DNA of 32,631 bases. It comes from Candidatus Hodarchaeota archaeon. Lineage in GTDB: Archaea; Asgardarchaeota; Heimdallarchaeia; Hodarchaeales; Hodarchaeaceae. Of this stretch, positions 25,662 through 32,631 are shown one piece after another (the stretch's first letter is position 1; each line of letters starts with the position of its first letter). The stretch spans positions 1-32,631 of the forward strand of contig JAEOTY010000459.1 in assembly GCA_016839625.1 (NCBI GenBank). The letters run 5' to 3'. The position numbers and the translations under genes are program-made. The notes under the pieces were generated by a model. That model did not search any database. It saw only the letters and a list, made by a program, of their open reading frames with translations, and was not told where the DNA came from.

Positions 25662-26984
25662 ATGAGCACAGTGGATAATGATGTAAAAGAAAAATGGCGT
25701 TATTGGCGAATACGTATTTTTGTTACAGTATGGGTAACGTACATGACCTATTATATAGGGAGAACGAATATTGGGATCGCAAAACCCTTTATATTGGCTG
25801 AATTTGGTATAGATACCGCGGTATTTGGTTTAGTAGGTTCAGCTATGTTTATCATGTACGCTATTGGCCAATTTGTTAATGGTGCACTAGGTGATAAATT
25901 AGGCTCAAGGCGATTAGTCAGTATAGGATTAATTGCCTCTGCTATCATAAACTTAGTATTTGGATTTGCTGATACAATATTTGGAGATTCTGCTTCCTTA
26001 GTTACCATGATGTTTGTATTATGGGGTTTGAATGGTTATTTTCAATCTATGGGCTGGGCCCCATCAGTTAAAACAGTAGCAAATTGGTATCCTCCTGAAA
26101 AAAGAGGAAGATGGTCAAGTTTCCTAGGAACCTCATATCAGATTGGAGGTGCTGTTTCATGGATTCTTGCTACATTGATAATCGTGACCATTGGTCTAGA
26201 TTGGAGGTTTTCTTTCTGGATAGCAGGTTTGATAATGCTTGCATCAGGAATTCATAACTATATTCGTGTAAGAAGCGCTCCAGAAGTAGTTGGACTGCCA
26301 ACTATTGAAGAAGAAAAAGCAGGAAAAACAGAAATCAAAGAAGTTCGTGAAGACACATATCTAGGATTAGACTATACCATTAAAAGTATTCTGACAAATA
26401 GAACAGTTTTATTTGCCTCATTTGGGTTATTTTGTCTAAACATTGTTAGATATGGTATTACTGAATGGTTACCTTATATCATAGCAGAAGGAGTAACTGG
26501 TAGTGACTTTTTCCCATTATGGAAGACCATAGCCTTTCCCATTGGAGGAACTATTGGTGCAATAACTTGTGCTTGGTTTTCGGATAAATATCTAGATAGA
26601 AGGAGGATGCCTTTGATAAGTGCTCTTTTCCTCTGTTTAGCAGCTTCATTGACAATTTATATGTTTTTACCACCGTTAGACTGGTTAATTGGCGCACCAT
26701 TACTTGTTGTAATAGGATTTCTTACTTTTGGACCACATGTATTATTAGTATCTACCATTCCAATGGAATTTGGAACTAGAAAAGCAGCTTCGACAGCAAC
26801 GGGATTCATTGATGGATGGGGATATGTAGGTTCAGCAATAACAACTTTTGGTTCTGGAGTCCTATTGTTCCTAGAGGAAGGACCAGAGAGTACGTTTCTT
26901 TTCTGGATAATAATGGCACTACTAGGTGGTTTAGTGCTTCTATTAAACTGGAAGAGTGTACCAGAAGAAAAAGAATACCTTTAG
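25662..26984 (+). CDS. MFS transporter of the organophosphate:phosphate antiporter (GlpT/UhpT) type
   Basis: 440 aa with 12 TM helices and a central cytoplasmic loop (about 205-225). The N-terminal RIFVTVWVTYMTYYIGRTNI and the segment GYFQSMGWAPSVKTVANWYP, then PEKRGRWSSFLG, follow GlpT and UhpT, whose substrates are glycerol-3-phosphate and hexose phosphates exchanged for phosphate. The second-half motif TRKAASTATGFIDGWGYVGS is also OPA-like. The protein sits in the cytoplasmic membrane. Its place directly behind a cytidylyltransferase suggests it imports the phosphorylated (or phosphonate) alcohol that the enzyme activates; this is inference. A strong hairpin follows 18 bp after the stop. 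Confidence 0.85.
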   Translation: MSTVDNDVKEKWRYWRIRIFVTVWVTYMTYYIGRTNIGIAKPFILAEFGIDTAVFGLVGSAMFIMYAIGQFVNGALGDKLGSRRLVSIGLIASAIINLVFGFADTIFGDSASLVTMMFVLWGLNGYFQSMGWAPSVKTVANWYPPEKRGRWSSFLGTSYQIGGAVSWILATLIIVTIGLDWRFSFWIAGLIMLASGIHNYIRVRSAPEVVGLPTIEEEKAGKTEIKEVREDTYLGLDYTIKSILTNRTVLFASFGLFCLNIVRYGITEWLPYIIAEGVTGSDFFPLWKTIAFPIGGTIGAITCAWFSDKYLDRRRMPLISALFLCLAASLTIYMFLPPLDWLIGAPLLVVIGFLTFGPHVLLVSTIPMEFGTRKAASTATGFIDGWGYVGSAITTFGSGVLLFLEEGPESTFLFWIIMALLGGLVLLLNWKSVPEEKEYL

Positions 26985-27001
26985 ACAAAAAAAAGAACTT
27001 C

Positions 27002-27043
27002 ATCCGATCTTTTTAAGGATATTATAATAACCAAAGATCGGAT
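27002..27043 (+). terminator. Long hairpin after the transporter gene
   Basis: ATCCGATCTTT (27002-27012) pairs perfectly with AAAGATCGGAT (27033-27043). Inside, GG/CC pairs and the palindrome TATTATAATA (27020-27029) extend the structure with a 4-nt bulge. It starts 18 bp after the stop at 26984. A T-run follows at 27057-27065. Probably a terminator or 3' stabilising structure. Confidence 0.6.
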
Positions 27044-27091
27044 CTAGTTCAATTTCCATTTTTTTCATAATCACCAGCATTAAATGGTGGT

Positions 27092-27126
27092 CTTATTCTC
27101 TTTTGAATAAGAAAAAAAGAAAAAAT
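27092..27126 (-). terminator. U-rich tract and hairpin after the GYD gene
   Basis: On the minus strand, downstream of the GYD stop, there are U-runs (TTTTTT and TTTTTTT) followed by the hairpin CTTATTC-AAAAGA-GAATAAG (27111-27092). Runs of U are the usual archaeal terminator signal. Confidence 0.45.
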
Positions 27127-27153
27127 GGAAGTGAAAAATATGGTTGAACTTTT

Positions 27154-27444
27154 CTATGGCAAATCCTTAAGAATTTCTCCTAATTCTTCAGCTGGAACTG
27201 CAACCAATGTTTCTGTTCTAACTGCTCCTCCAGCACCAACAGTTATCAAGGATTTCATCACTGCTTCGTTACTTGGGGCTTCAGCTATAACAATGAAATC
27301 ATACCTTCCCATAGTTAGGTAGAATTGTTTGATTTCTCCTCCAAATGACTTTGCAACTTCTTTGGCCTGCTCTAACCGCTTAGGTGAATCCTTCATACCT
27401 TTGACTCCCTCTTCAGTATATTTTCCTAAAATAATAAAATGCAT
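27154..27444 (-). CDS. GYD domain protein
   Basis: 96 aa from ATG 27444. It matches the GYD family (dimeric alpha-beta barrel fold): HFIILGKYTEEGVKGMKDSP, then VAKSFGGEIKQFYLTMGRYD (the GRYD equivalent of the GYD signature), FIVIAEAPSNEAVMKSLITV, and ETLVAVPAEELGEIL. No enzymatic role is established for the family. The start is set by a strong SD (GGAGGT, 27452-27457 region). It interrupts, on the opposite strand, the run of headgroup-like genes. Confidence 0.85.
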   Translation of the reverse strand: MHFIILGKYTEEGVKGMKDSPKRLEQAKEVAKSFGGEIKQFYLTMGRYDFIVIAEAPSNEAVMKSLITVGAGGAVRTETLVAVPAEELGEILKDLP

Positions 27445-27727
27445 TTTTCTTACCTCCAAGAGTAGTATAATTTAATCTACTCACGACTATTTAAATTCTT
27501 CTTTCTTTTTAACTACTAGAAGATTAATTGTATGATCGTGAGGCTCTCTCAAGCAGAAGCCAATTGAATATTCCCCCAAAATTATAGAAACATTGCAATT
27601 CCTTGTGGTTAATAGGCTAAACTTTTATGTTTTAATGAAATATTATCCAATACTGAATCTGTACGGAAAATCCTGATGAAATCGTCTGATACTTCCCAGT
27701 AATGATAATTAGAAAAAAGGATTAACC

Positions 27728-28423
27728 ATGTCGCTTCAAAAAATTCTCGCAATAGGAAAGTCAAACCCAGATAAGGGTCTCAAGGATTCTCACAAGAAAG
27801 AAGATATTACAATTCGATTCGCTAGAAGAGTGTCAAGACCATTGGTTGATTTGGTTGAACCTTATTCCTTTATTACTCCAAATCGCCTAACCTGGTTTGG
27901 ATTTTTTATTTACTTAATTGGTGCTGTAATTTTAGTGCTTGCCCAAGATAATATTTTCTTATTATTTTGCACTGGGTTTTGCATCTGGTTGGATAGTATC
28001 ATTGATGTTATGGATGGGGAGTTGGCTAGGAAGAAGGGAATGGCTAGCAAGAGAGGACGATGGCTGGATGATGTTCTTGGAGAATTTAAGGGATTTCCAT
28101 TCTGGTTAGCTCTGGGTCTCAATATCTCAAATGGCAACGGACAATTTACATTACAAATTTGGGGGTATCAAATGATGGGAAATACATGGTTTGTTATCTT
28201 CATACTATATGGTTTGTTGGCTTTTCTAGCTTTAAGCTCCCTACGTAGTACAGTTATTTTTAATGAACCACAGAATATTTCCTTTGGTCATGTATATATC
28301 GTCTGGATTTTTCTTACATTGAACCTCCTAGAACTATTGTTAGTTCTATTCACTCTTGGAGTAATATTGGGAACAATTTACACCCTATTTGAAAAGACCT
28401 TTCTCCCACAAGATGAAGCCTAA
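27728..28423 (+). CDS. CDP-alcohol phosphatidyltransferase family protein
   Basis: 231 aa membrane enzyme with about six TM helices. The family transfers a phosphoalcohol between a CDP-alcohol and a lipid or second alcohol. The signature D-x2-D-G-x2-A-R-x8-G-x3-D-x3-D is present as Asp93, Asp96, Gly97, Ala100, Arg101, Gly110 and Asp114. The last Asp, expected at 118 and thought to be the catalytic base, is Gly (Glu119 is next to it). TPNRLTWFGFFIYLIGA before it is the usual TPN-LT motif. AAAGGA before ATG 27728 is the SD. The methyltransferase gene follows after 33 bp. It may act with the cytidylyltransferases nearby. The missing Asp makes activity uncertain. Confidence 0.8.
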   Translation: MSLQKILAIGKSNPDKGLKDSHKKEDITIRFARRVSRPLVDLVEPYSFITPNRLTWFGFFIYLIGAVILVLAQDNIFLLFCTGFCIWLDSIIDVMDGELARKKGMASKRGRWLDDVLGEFKGFPFWLALGLNISNGNGQFTLQIWGYQMMGNTWFVIFILYGLLAFLALSSLRSTVIFNEPQNISFGHVYIVWIFLTLNLLELLLVLFTLGVILGTIYTLFEKTFLPQDEA

Positions 28424-28456
28424 CTTCAGCAGTTTCTAATTTCAAGTTGAGTAATA

Positions 28457-29134
28457 ATGTCCAAGGACTTGTTCGATGAAATAAATACTGATCAATTCAG
28501 AGAGAATTTTCTTAAATACACGAGAAAGGCTTTTCAAATGCTTCCTGAATTAGAAAAACCACGGATCCTTGATATTGGTTGTGGTTCGGGTGTTGTAACT
28601 ATTGAATTGGCAAAGTTGAGTGATGGTGAAATATTAGGAATAGATATTGACCAATTCGTCCTAGATACACTTAATAGAAAGATCAAAGAAGAAGGCTTTT
28701 CAGATCGAATAAAAAGTTTAAAATGCTCTTTATTTGAAATCGATTTCCCAGACAAAAGCTTTGAGATCGTTTGGGCAGAGGGACTACAATTCATTGATTT
28801 TGAAATGAGACTTAAAGAGTGGAAAAGGCTACTCACAACCAACGGATTTTTAGTTATTCATGATAGTATTAAAAACATGTCTGATAAACTTAGAATTATC
28901 CCTAGTTGCGGTTATAGACTAATCGAGTATTTTTTGTTGCCCGAGAATGCCTGGTGGGTAGAATATTATTGCCCTCTTGAAATTCGAATAATTGACCTAC
29001 GGAAGAAATACAATAATGATCCAGAAGCCTGTAAGACATTCAAAAAGTATCAGGATGAAATAGAAATGGCCAAAAAGAATCCTAAGGATGCTCGTTCAGT
29101 GTTTTATATAATGCAGAGGTTATCATCCAACTAA
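28457..29134 (+). CDS. Class I SAM-dependent methyltransferase
   Basis: 225 aa. Motif I is RILDIGCGSGVVTIELAK (38-45 is the glycine loop), motif II acidic residues are in EILGIDIDQFVLDTLNRKI, motif IV is SFEIVWAEGLQFID, and LLTTNGFLVIHDSIKNM is the post-motif strand. The C-terminal third, with YFLLPENAWWVEYYCPLEIR, is specific and probably binds the acceptor. Acceptor unknown. It is 33 bp behind the CDP-alcohol phosphatidyltransferase, so a lipid or headgroup methyltransferase is an attractive but unproven reading. A terminator hairpin follows. Confidence 0.8.
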   Translation: MSKDLFDEINTDQFRENFLKYTRKAFQMLPELEKPRILDIGCGSGVVTIELAKLSDGEILGIDIDQFVLDTLNRKIKEEGFSDRIKSLKCSLFEIDFPDKSFEIVWAEGLQFIDFEMRLKEWKRLLTTNGFLVIHDSIKNMSDKLRIIPSCGYRLIEYFLLPENAWWVEYYCPLEIRIIDLRKKYNNDPEACKTFKKYQDEIEMAKKNPKDARSVFYIMQRLSSN

Positions 29135-29193
29135 AAGAAGATTCGTGCACATTCTTATAAGCAGTAATCAAGAAATAGTTATGTTAGAAAAAA

Positions 29194-29220
29194 GAGAAGA
29201 GAGATTTACTCTCTCTTTTT
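29194..29220. terminator. Shared terminator hairpin between convergent genes
   Basis: GAGAGA (29199-29204) pairs with TCTCTC (29210-29215) around the loop TTTAC, with A/T and G-U pairs extending the stem into the T5 run at 29216-29220. It serves the + methyltransferase and overlaps the last codons (YKKRE) of the minus-strand surface protein. Confidence 0.6.
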
Positions 29221-30744
29221 GTAGTTCAACAACATCACAGAAATTATAGTGAAGACAAGAGGGATTAATGTAAAACCAGGCGTACTGCTAGCACTTGTAC
29301 TACTTGCTGTTGTTTCCTCTAGTTCCTCCTCTGCGATCGTCCAGAGACTAAAATGAGTTGTATTGCAATAAAGTGTATCCCCTTCTAACCACTGGTGTTT
29401 AGGTGCTTCCCATGCCTCAGAAGATTCATTGTAAAACATGAACTTAAGCTTTTCCATGTTTTTAACGCCCAATTGATTTTTCAGTTGATTTGTTAATGCA
29501 AAAGAAAAATTTGCTTGAATCTGAGCAGTATTGTTCATTTCGATAGCGATTGTTTGTGTACGAATGTGATGCTTTTGCTGTGTCATTGCTTTGGGTGATT
29601 TCTCGTACTCCGTAACAGAAATCTCAGAACTAAGATTTAATTTCAGTTGTAGGGAAAAACCGCTTTGTGTCTGGATTTGGTATTGATGACCAGCTTCAAT
29701 AGCAAACCCTGTGCCATTCTGGGAATTGAATGGTGTTCCTGGGGTAGGATTTTGTTGAGGAGTTTCTGTGCTTTCTGGTGATAGAATGGTCCAAATACTG
29801 AAATGAGTTGTGTTACACAGAACAGTAGCTCCTTCGGGGGTTATTTCAATCCAATTTTGATCAGCATATTGCCATTGAAACTTGGTAGTGTTATAGAATG
29901 CCCATTTGAAGGTTGACACATTGCCAAGACCAGCTATTTCTGTATTCGTATAGTTCCTAAATAAAGTTGCATTCATCGCAACAGTCCCATTAAGTTCTAA
30001 GTGCATGTACCGATTGACAGCACGAGTTTGGTTTGGCAACGGGCCTGTAGGATTGGTCTCTGATTCGTTGATCTGAAGCTTAACGCTTTCATTTGTCTGA
30101 ATTCGAATTTGATTTCCATTCATTGTTTTTATCTGAGATCGGTTTCCAGCTGTGATATTAATTTTTTCTCCGTTACCTGCAGTTATCCAAGACCCATTAG
30201 GATTACTGCTTTCTGGTGCGAGAATTGTCCAAATACTGAAATGGGTTGTGTTACACAGAACCGTTGCTCCTTCTGGTGTCATTTCAACCCAATTGTGATG
30301 AGTATATTGCCATTGAAACGTGGAAGTGTTATAAAACGCCCATTTGAAGGTTGAAACATTACCAAGACCAGATAGTTCACTGTTAGTATAGTTCCTGAAC
30401 AAAGTTGCATTCATCTCAACAGTCCCATTGAGTTCTAAGTGCATGTACTGATTAACAGCCCGGGTTTGGTTTGGTAACGGGCCTGTAGGGTTGGTCTCTG
30501 ATTCGTTGATCTGAAGCTTTACGCTTTCATTTGTCTGGATTCGAATTTGATTTCCTTTCATTGTTTTAAGCTGGGTTCTGTTTCCAGCTGTTATATTAAT
30601 TTTTTCTCCGTTACCTGCAGTTAACCAAGGCTCAGTAGGATTATTACTTATAGTTAAAGTAGTGTCAGCACCTACAGGAACCAAAAAGTTAATTCCAAGA
30701 AGACTGAAAGTAACTAAGAAAAAAATCAAACTATTTTTTTTCAT
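29206..30744 (-). CDS. Secreted Asn/Thr-rich surface protein with three ~146-residue repeats
   Basis: 512 aa. Signal peptide at 1-26 (KKNSLIFFLVTFSLLGINFL). Three repeat units follow. Units 1 and 2 (about 38-183 and 184-329) are nearly identical, each running from AGNGEKINITAGNR through NQTRAVN-YMHLELNGTV and GLGNVSTFKWAFYN to EGATVLCNTTHFSIWTIL. Unit 3 (about 345-480) is divergent but ends LYCNTTHFSLWTI. Many N-x-S/T sequons suggest heavy N-glycosylation. The C-terminus has a Thr/Ser linker, then TPGFTLIPLVFTIISVMLLN and YKKRE. This PGF, hydrophobic, basic order matches PGF-CTERM archaeosortase signals. It is probably an anchored cell-surface or S-layer-associated protein. Function unknown. 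Confidence 0.75.
   Translation of the reverse strand: MKKNSLIFFLVTFSLLGINFLVPVGADTTLTISNNPTEPWLTAGNGEKINITAGNRTQLKTMKGNQIRIQTNESVKLQINESETNPTGPLPNQTRAVNQYMHLELNGTVEMNATLFRNYTNSELSGLGNVSTFKWAFYNTSTFQWQYTHHNWVEMTPEGATVLCNTTHFSIWTILAPESSNPNGSWITAGNGEKINITAGNRSQIKTMNGNQIRIQTNESVKLQINESETNPTGPLPNQTRAVNRYMHLELNGTVAMNATLFRNYTNTEIAGLGNVSTFKWAFYNTTKFQWQYADQNWIEITPEGATVLCNTTHFSIWTILSPESTETPQQNPTPGTPFNSQNGTGFAIEAGHQYQIQTQSGFSLQLKLNLSSEISVTEYEKSPKAMTQQKHHIRTQTIAIEMNNTAQIQANFSFALTNQLKNQLGVKNMEKLKFMFYNESSEAWEAPKHQWLEGDTLYCNTTHFSLWTIAEEELEETTASSTSASSTPGFTLIPLVFTIISVMLLNYKKRE
29771..30646 (-). repeat. Two near-identical 438-bp tandem coding repeats
   Basis: The sequence starting CTTTCTGGTG at 29771 recurs at 30209, an offset of exactly 438 bp (146 codons). 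The units differ by scattered substitutions only, with no visible length change. This indicates a recent in-frame duplication, or homogenisation by gene conversion, and the region is prone to recombination and assembly collapse. Confidence 0.85.
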
Positions 30745-30941
30745 ATTAACACCAATTCATAAAATTAAGAAGTCAATTGAACAAAATTGACCAATATTTA
30801 ATATATTTGAGGAACACTTTTTTGGGAGGCTTACTAATTGAAAAAGAGATTTTTTTCATCTGTTAAATTAGGTTAATCTATTAATACAAAAATTGGACAA
30901 TTTAAATCTAATGTTTCGATGATCAACGACTATTTGATTAT

Positions 30942-32453
30942 TTAATTTGTCTTACTACGTCTACTAATCGCTTCTATCAAGAATTCTTTCTTGGTAAGAT
31001 TAAGGAAATAACGGTTGTTTTTGAACTCTATCAAGTTGATCTTCTGAAATTTCTTAGTATGATAACGAATTGACTCCTTAGAAGCCCCTAAATAATCCTC
31101 TAATGCATTAAGATCCCAAGAATTCATTTCTTGGAACGCTTTTGCAACTCTAAATCCTATCCCAGATATTATGGCAAAATAAATTTCTAAGAAATCTGGA
31201 TTGGGTTCATTTTTTAGTAAGAAAAAGATTTCATATTGACCGAATATCTTTCTTTTAATTAAGCTGAAATCCTCTAGCACTTGTAGGTGCCATCGAAGAC
31301 TCGATGTTCCCAAGTTTAATTCTCTTTTTAATTCACGAAAATGCATAAAATCTCGTTCTTCAAGTATATCGATAATTCTATTGCGGTATTGATTCTCAAC
31401 AACATCGTATTCATCTATTCTTCTTAGGATTGGGGGGAATATGATTTGCCCAATTAATAAGAGGGGAGTGAGAAAGAGAATTGAAAATAAATCACGGTCT
31501 TGGGGAATTTCGGTATCTTTGGGGTGTATAACCCATTTACTAATCATATAGGCTAGTCCAACAAGTAAAATGGACGCAGAGACAATTATTACCCCTGTTT
31601 GTACAGTTTCTTCCGAAATGTCAAACAACGACAGTAACGGGGGTTCGAGAGATTGTGTACTCTCTGAACTGGATTGAGGTTGGGAAGTTTCAGAAATTTC
31701 AATTTCCCCAGAGGTAATAACAGATGCTAAAAACTGAATAAAAGGAGTAAATGATGTATTGTATTCATTAAGTGATAAAGGAACAGCGAAGACGTATCCT
31801 TCTTGTTTCATAAATCCTGTGATTGTCGCTTGACCGTTAGAAGTAACTTGGCTTTCAGCAATACTGTAGGAATCATCAACTGCAGAAGTAATACCAAGAC
31901 TCCCTTGAACTTCTAAGGTTGAATTTTGTATAAACTGAAAAGGAACCTTTGTGAAAGTGTCATTCACGATAGTTAATGTTATGGTTCCTACATTATTACC
32001 AGTTGGCCATTCCTTCTGACTTGGACTCACATTTAAACCCAACAAAGTGTGGAAAGAGGTTGGAAAACGCCATATCTGGTGAGATATCATACAAAATACT
32101 CCACCGTTTTGGATGAATTGTTCAATGTTATCTATAAGTGTTTCATTAAACGGGGAACTGACCTGATTTAGAATCATTATTATTCGTGAGTAGGTACTCA
32201 GATAGTTTTGATCGAGGAATATATCATTTAAGTCTTCAGAAGTCCTAATGTCAATTATATCACCAGTCGAATTCAGATTTTGTTGTAAAGCCGCTGCTAG
32301 ATTATAATCAGCTGTATTTTCCGTAATAAAGAGCGTAGATTCCTCTTGAATGGGGACTCCTGATATTGATGTAGGATATGATCCAATGAAGAAAAAGACA
32401 AGAATAATTACAGCCATTAAGAATGATTTCTCTGGTATTTGCTTAAATTTCAA
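30942..32453 (-). CDS. Membrane protein with extracellular sensor-like domain and two C-terminal winged-helix domains
   Basis: 503 aa. Signal sequence or anchor at 11-30. The extracellular domain, about 35-280, has an early alpha/beta part (YSRIIMILNQVSSPFNETLI, then FIQNGGVFCMISHQI) like the type 1 glutamine-amidotransferase/DUF4350 fold, followed by a beta-rich part. TM helix at about 286-308. A second hydrophobic stretch (323-343, FLTPLLLIGQIIFPPIL) follows. wHTH 1 is at about 355-412 (MHFRELKRELNLGTSSLRWH, LQVLEDFSLI) and wHTH 2 at about 430-490 (DYLGASKESIRYHTKKFQKI). It is probably a one-component receptor coupling an outside signal to transcription. If 323-343 spans the membrane fully, the wHTH part would be outside, so it may be a membrane-surface helix. 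It is upstream of, and on the same strand as, the repeat surface protein. Confidence 0.75.
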   Translation of the reverse strand: MKFKQIPEKSFLMAVIILVFFFIGSYPTSISGVPIQEESTLFITENTADYNLAAALQQNLNSTGDIIDIRTSEDLNDIFLDQNYLSTYSRIIMILNQVSSPFNETLIDNIEQFIQNGGVFCMISHQIWRFPTSFHTLLGLNVSPSQKEWPTGNNVGTITLTIVNDTFTKVPFQFIQNSTLEVQGSLGITSAVDDSYSIAESQVTSNGQATITGFMKQEGYVFAVPLSLNEYNTSFTPFIQFLASVITSGEIEISETSQPQSSSESTQSLEPPLLSLFDISEETVQTGVIIVSASILLVGLAYMISKWVIHPKDTEIPQDRDLFSILFLTPLLLIGQIIFPPILRRIDEYDVVENQYRNRIIDILEERDFMHFRELKRELNLGTSSLRWHLQVLEDFSLIKRKIFGQYEIFFLLKNEPNPDFLEIYFAIISGIGFRVAKAFQEMNSWDLNALEDYLGASKESIRYHTKKFQKINLIEFKNNRYFLNLTKKEFLIEAISRRSKTN

Positions 32454-32631
32454 TTACTAACCTCGATGATCTACTCTCACGTATTCATTTGAGTTCTAAT
32501 TTTATGCTTATTTTTGATTATTGGATCACTTTTTTGGAACTTAACAATGATAATTTTTAAGAGAAATAAATGAGAAATGATTCATCAATCAGGCCTCTAC
32601 TTGAGAACTGAAATTTTTTAATTACAAGAGA
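32454..32631. other. Upstream region of the winged-helix receptor gene
   Basis: About 180 bp to the window edge, AT-rich. No reading frame or clear TATA box could be fixed. Confidence 0.4.

Noticed and set aside
29771-30646. CRISPR-like or non-coding repeat array
   Set aside because: Only two long units, in frame within one coding sequence; no short spaced repeats.

Overview
The window is about 32.6 kb of AT-rich DNA with archaeal features: an archaeal-type SecY, TATA-box promoters 25-35 bp upstream of start codons that often lack a Shine-Dalgarno (SD) sequence, winged-helix regulators with membrane segments, a Ras/Rab-like small GTPase, and small archaeal families (amphi-Trp, TIGR04076, GYD). 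The GTPase with an N-terminal extension, the secreted beta-helix and Asn/Thr-rich surface proteins, and the base composition together suggest an Asgard archaeon, perhaps of the Heimdall group. That placement is an inference; there is no rRNA to confirm it. I saw no tRNA, rRNA, CRISPR array or intact insertion sequence.

Layout. 1-1451 (-): secY, cut by the left edge. 1807-4505 (+): a membrane-anchored tandem winged-helix regulator and two membrane proteins of unknown function. 4704-6930: a TPR-alpha/beta hydrolase, a TIGR04076 protein, an unknown small protein (-) and a SnoaL-like protein. 7010-9416 (-): two adjacent genes, a NosD-like surface protein and a short-chain dehydrogenase, each cut by one in-frame stop while the reading frame continues beyond it. 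9597-10747 (+): a PAP2 phosphatase and a zinc-ribbon protein. 10820-15764 (mostly -): small proteins including a polyglutamate amphi-Trp protein, a GNAT acetyltransferase, the small GTPase, a 47-residue lysine-rich protein and a possible ribbon-helix-helix protein. Several 5' ends here also look damaged or uncertain. 16096-16791 (+): a protein whose C-terminal half matches the catalytic core of kinase-like phosphotransferases. 16840-20693 (-): a TPR protein, a tandem GNAT, a membrane protein with a zinc ribbon and a DUF72 protein. 20807-23824 (+): a methylmalonyl-CoA epimerase-like VOC protein, a metallophosphoesterase and a class I flavin disulfide reductase.

23840-29134 is the most suggestive functional group. 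It holds two divergently transcribed nucleotidyltransferases of the sugar-phosphate/phosphocholine cytidylyltransferase type, an organophosphate (GlpT/UhpT-like) transporter, a CDP-alcohol phosphatidyltransferase and a SAM methyltransferase, with a GYD gene on the other strand in the middle. Together they could import a phosphorylated polar alcohol, activate it with CTP, attach it to a lipid or second alcohol, and methylate it. One nucleotidyltransferase carries an N-terminal module that looks like the start of a transposase, and the CDP-alcohol enzyme lacks the fourth Asp of its signature.

29206-32453 (-) closes the window with a repetitive secreted Asn/Thr-rich protein (near-identical 438-bp tandem units, PGF-type C-terminus) and a second membrane-bound tandem winged-helix protein with a large extracellular sensor domain.
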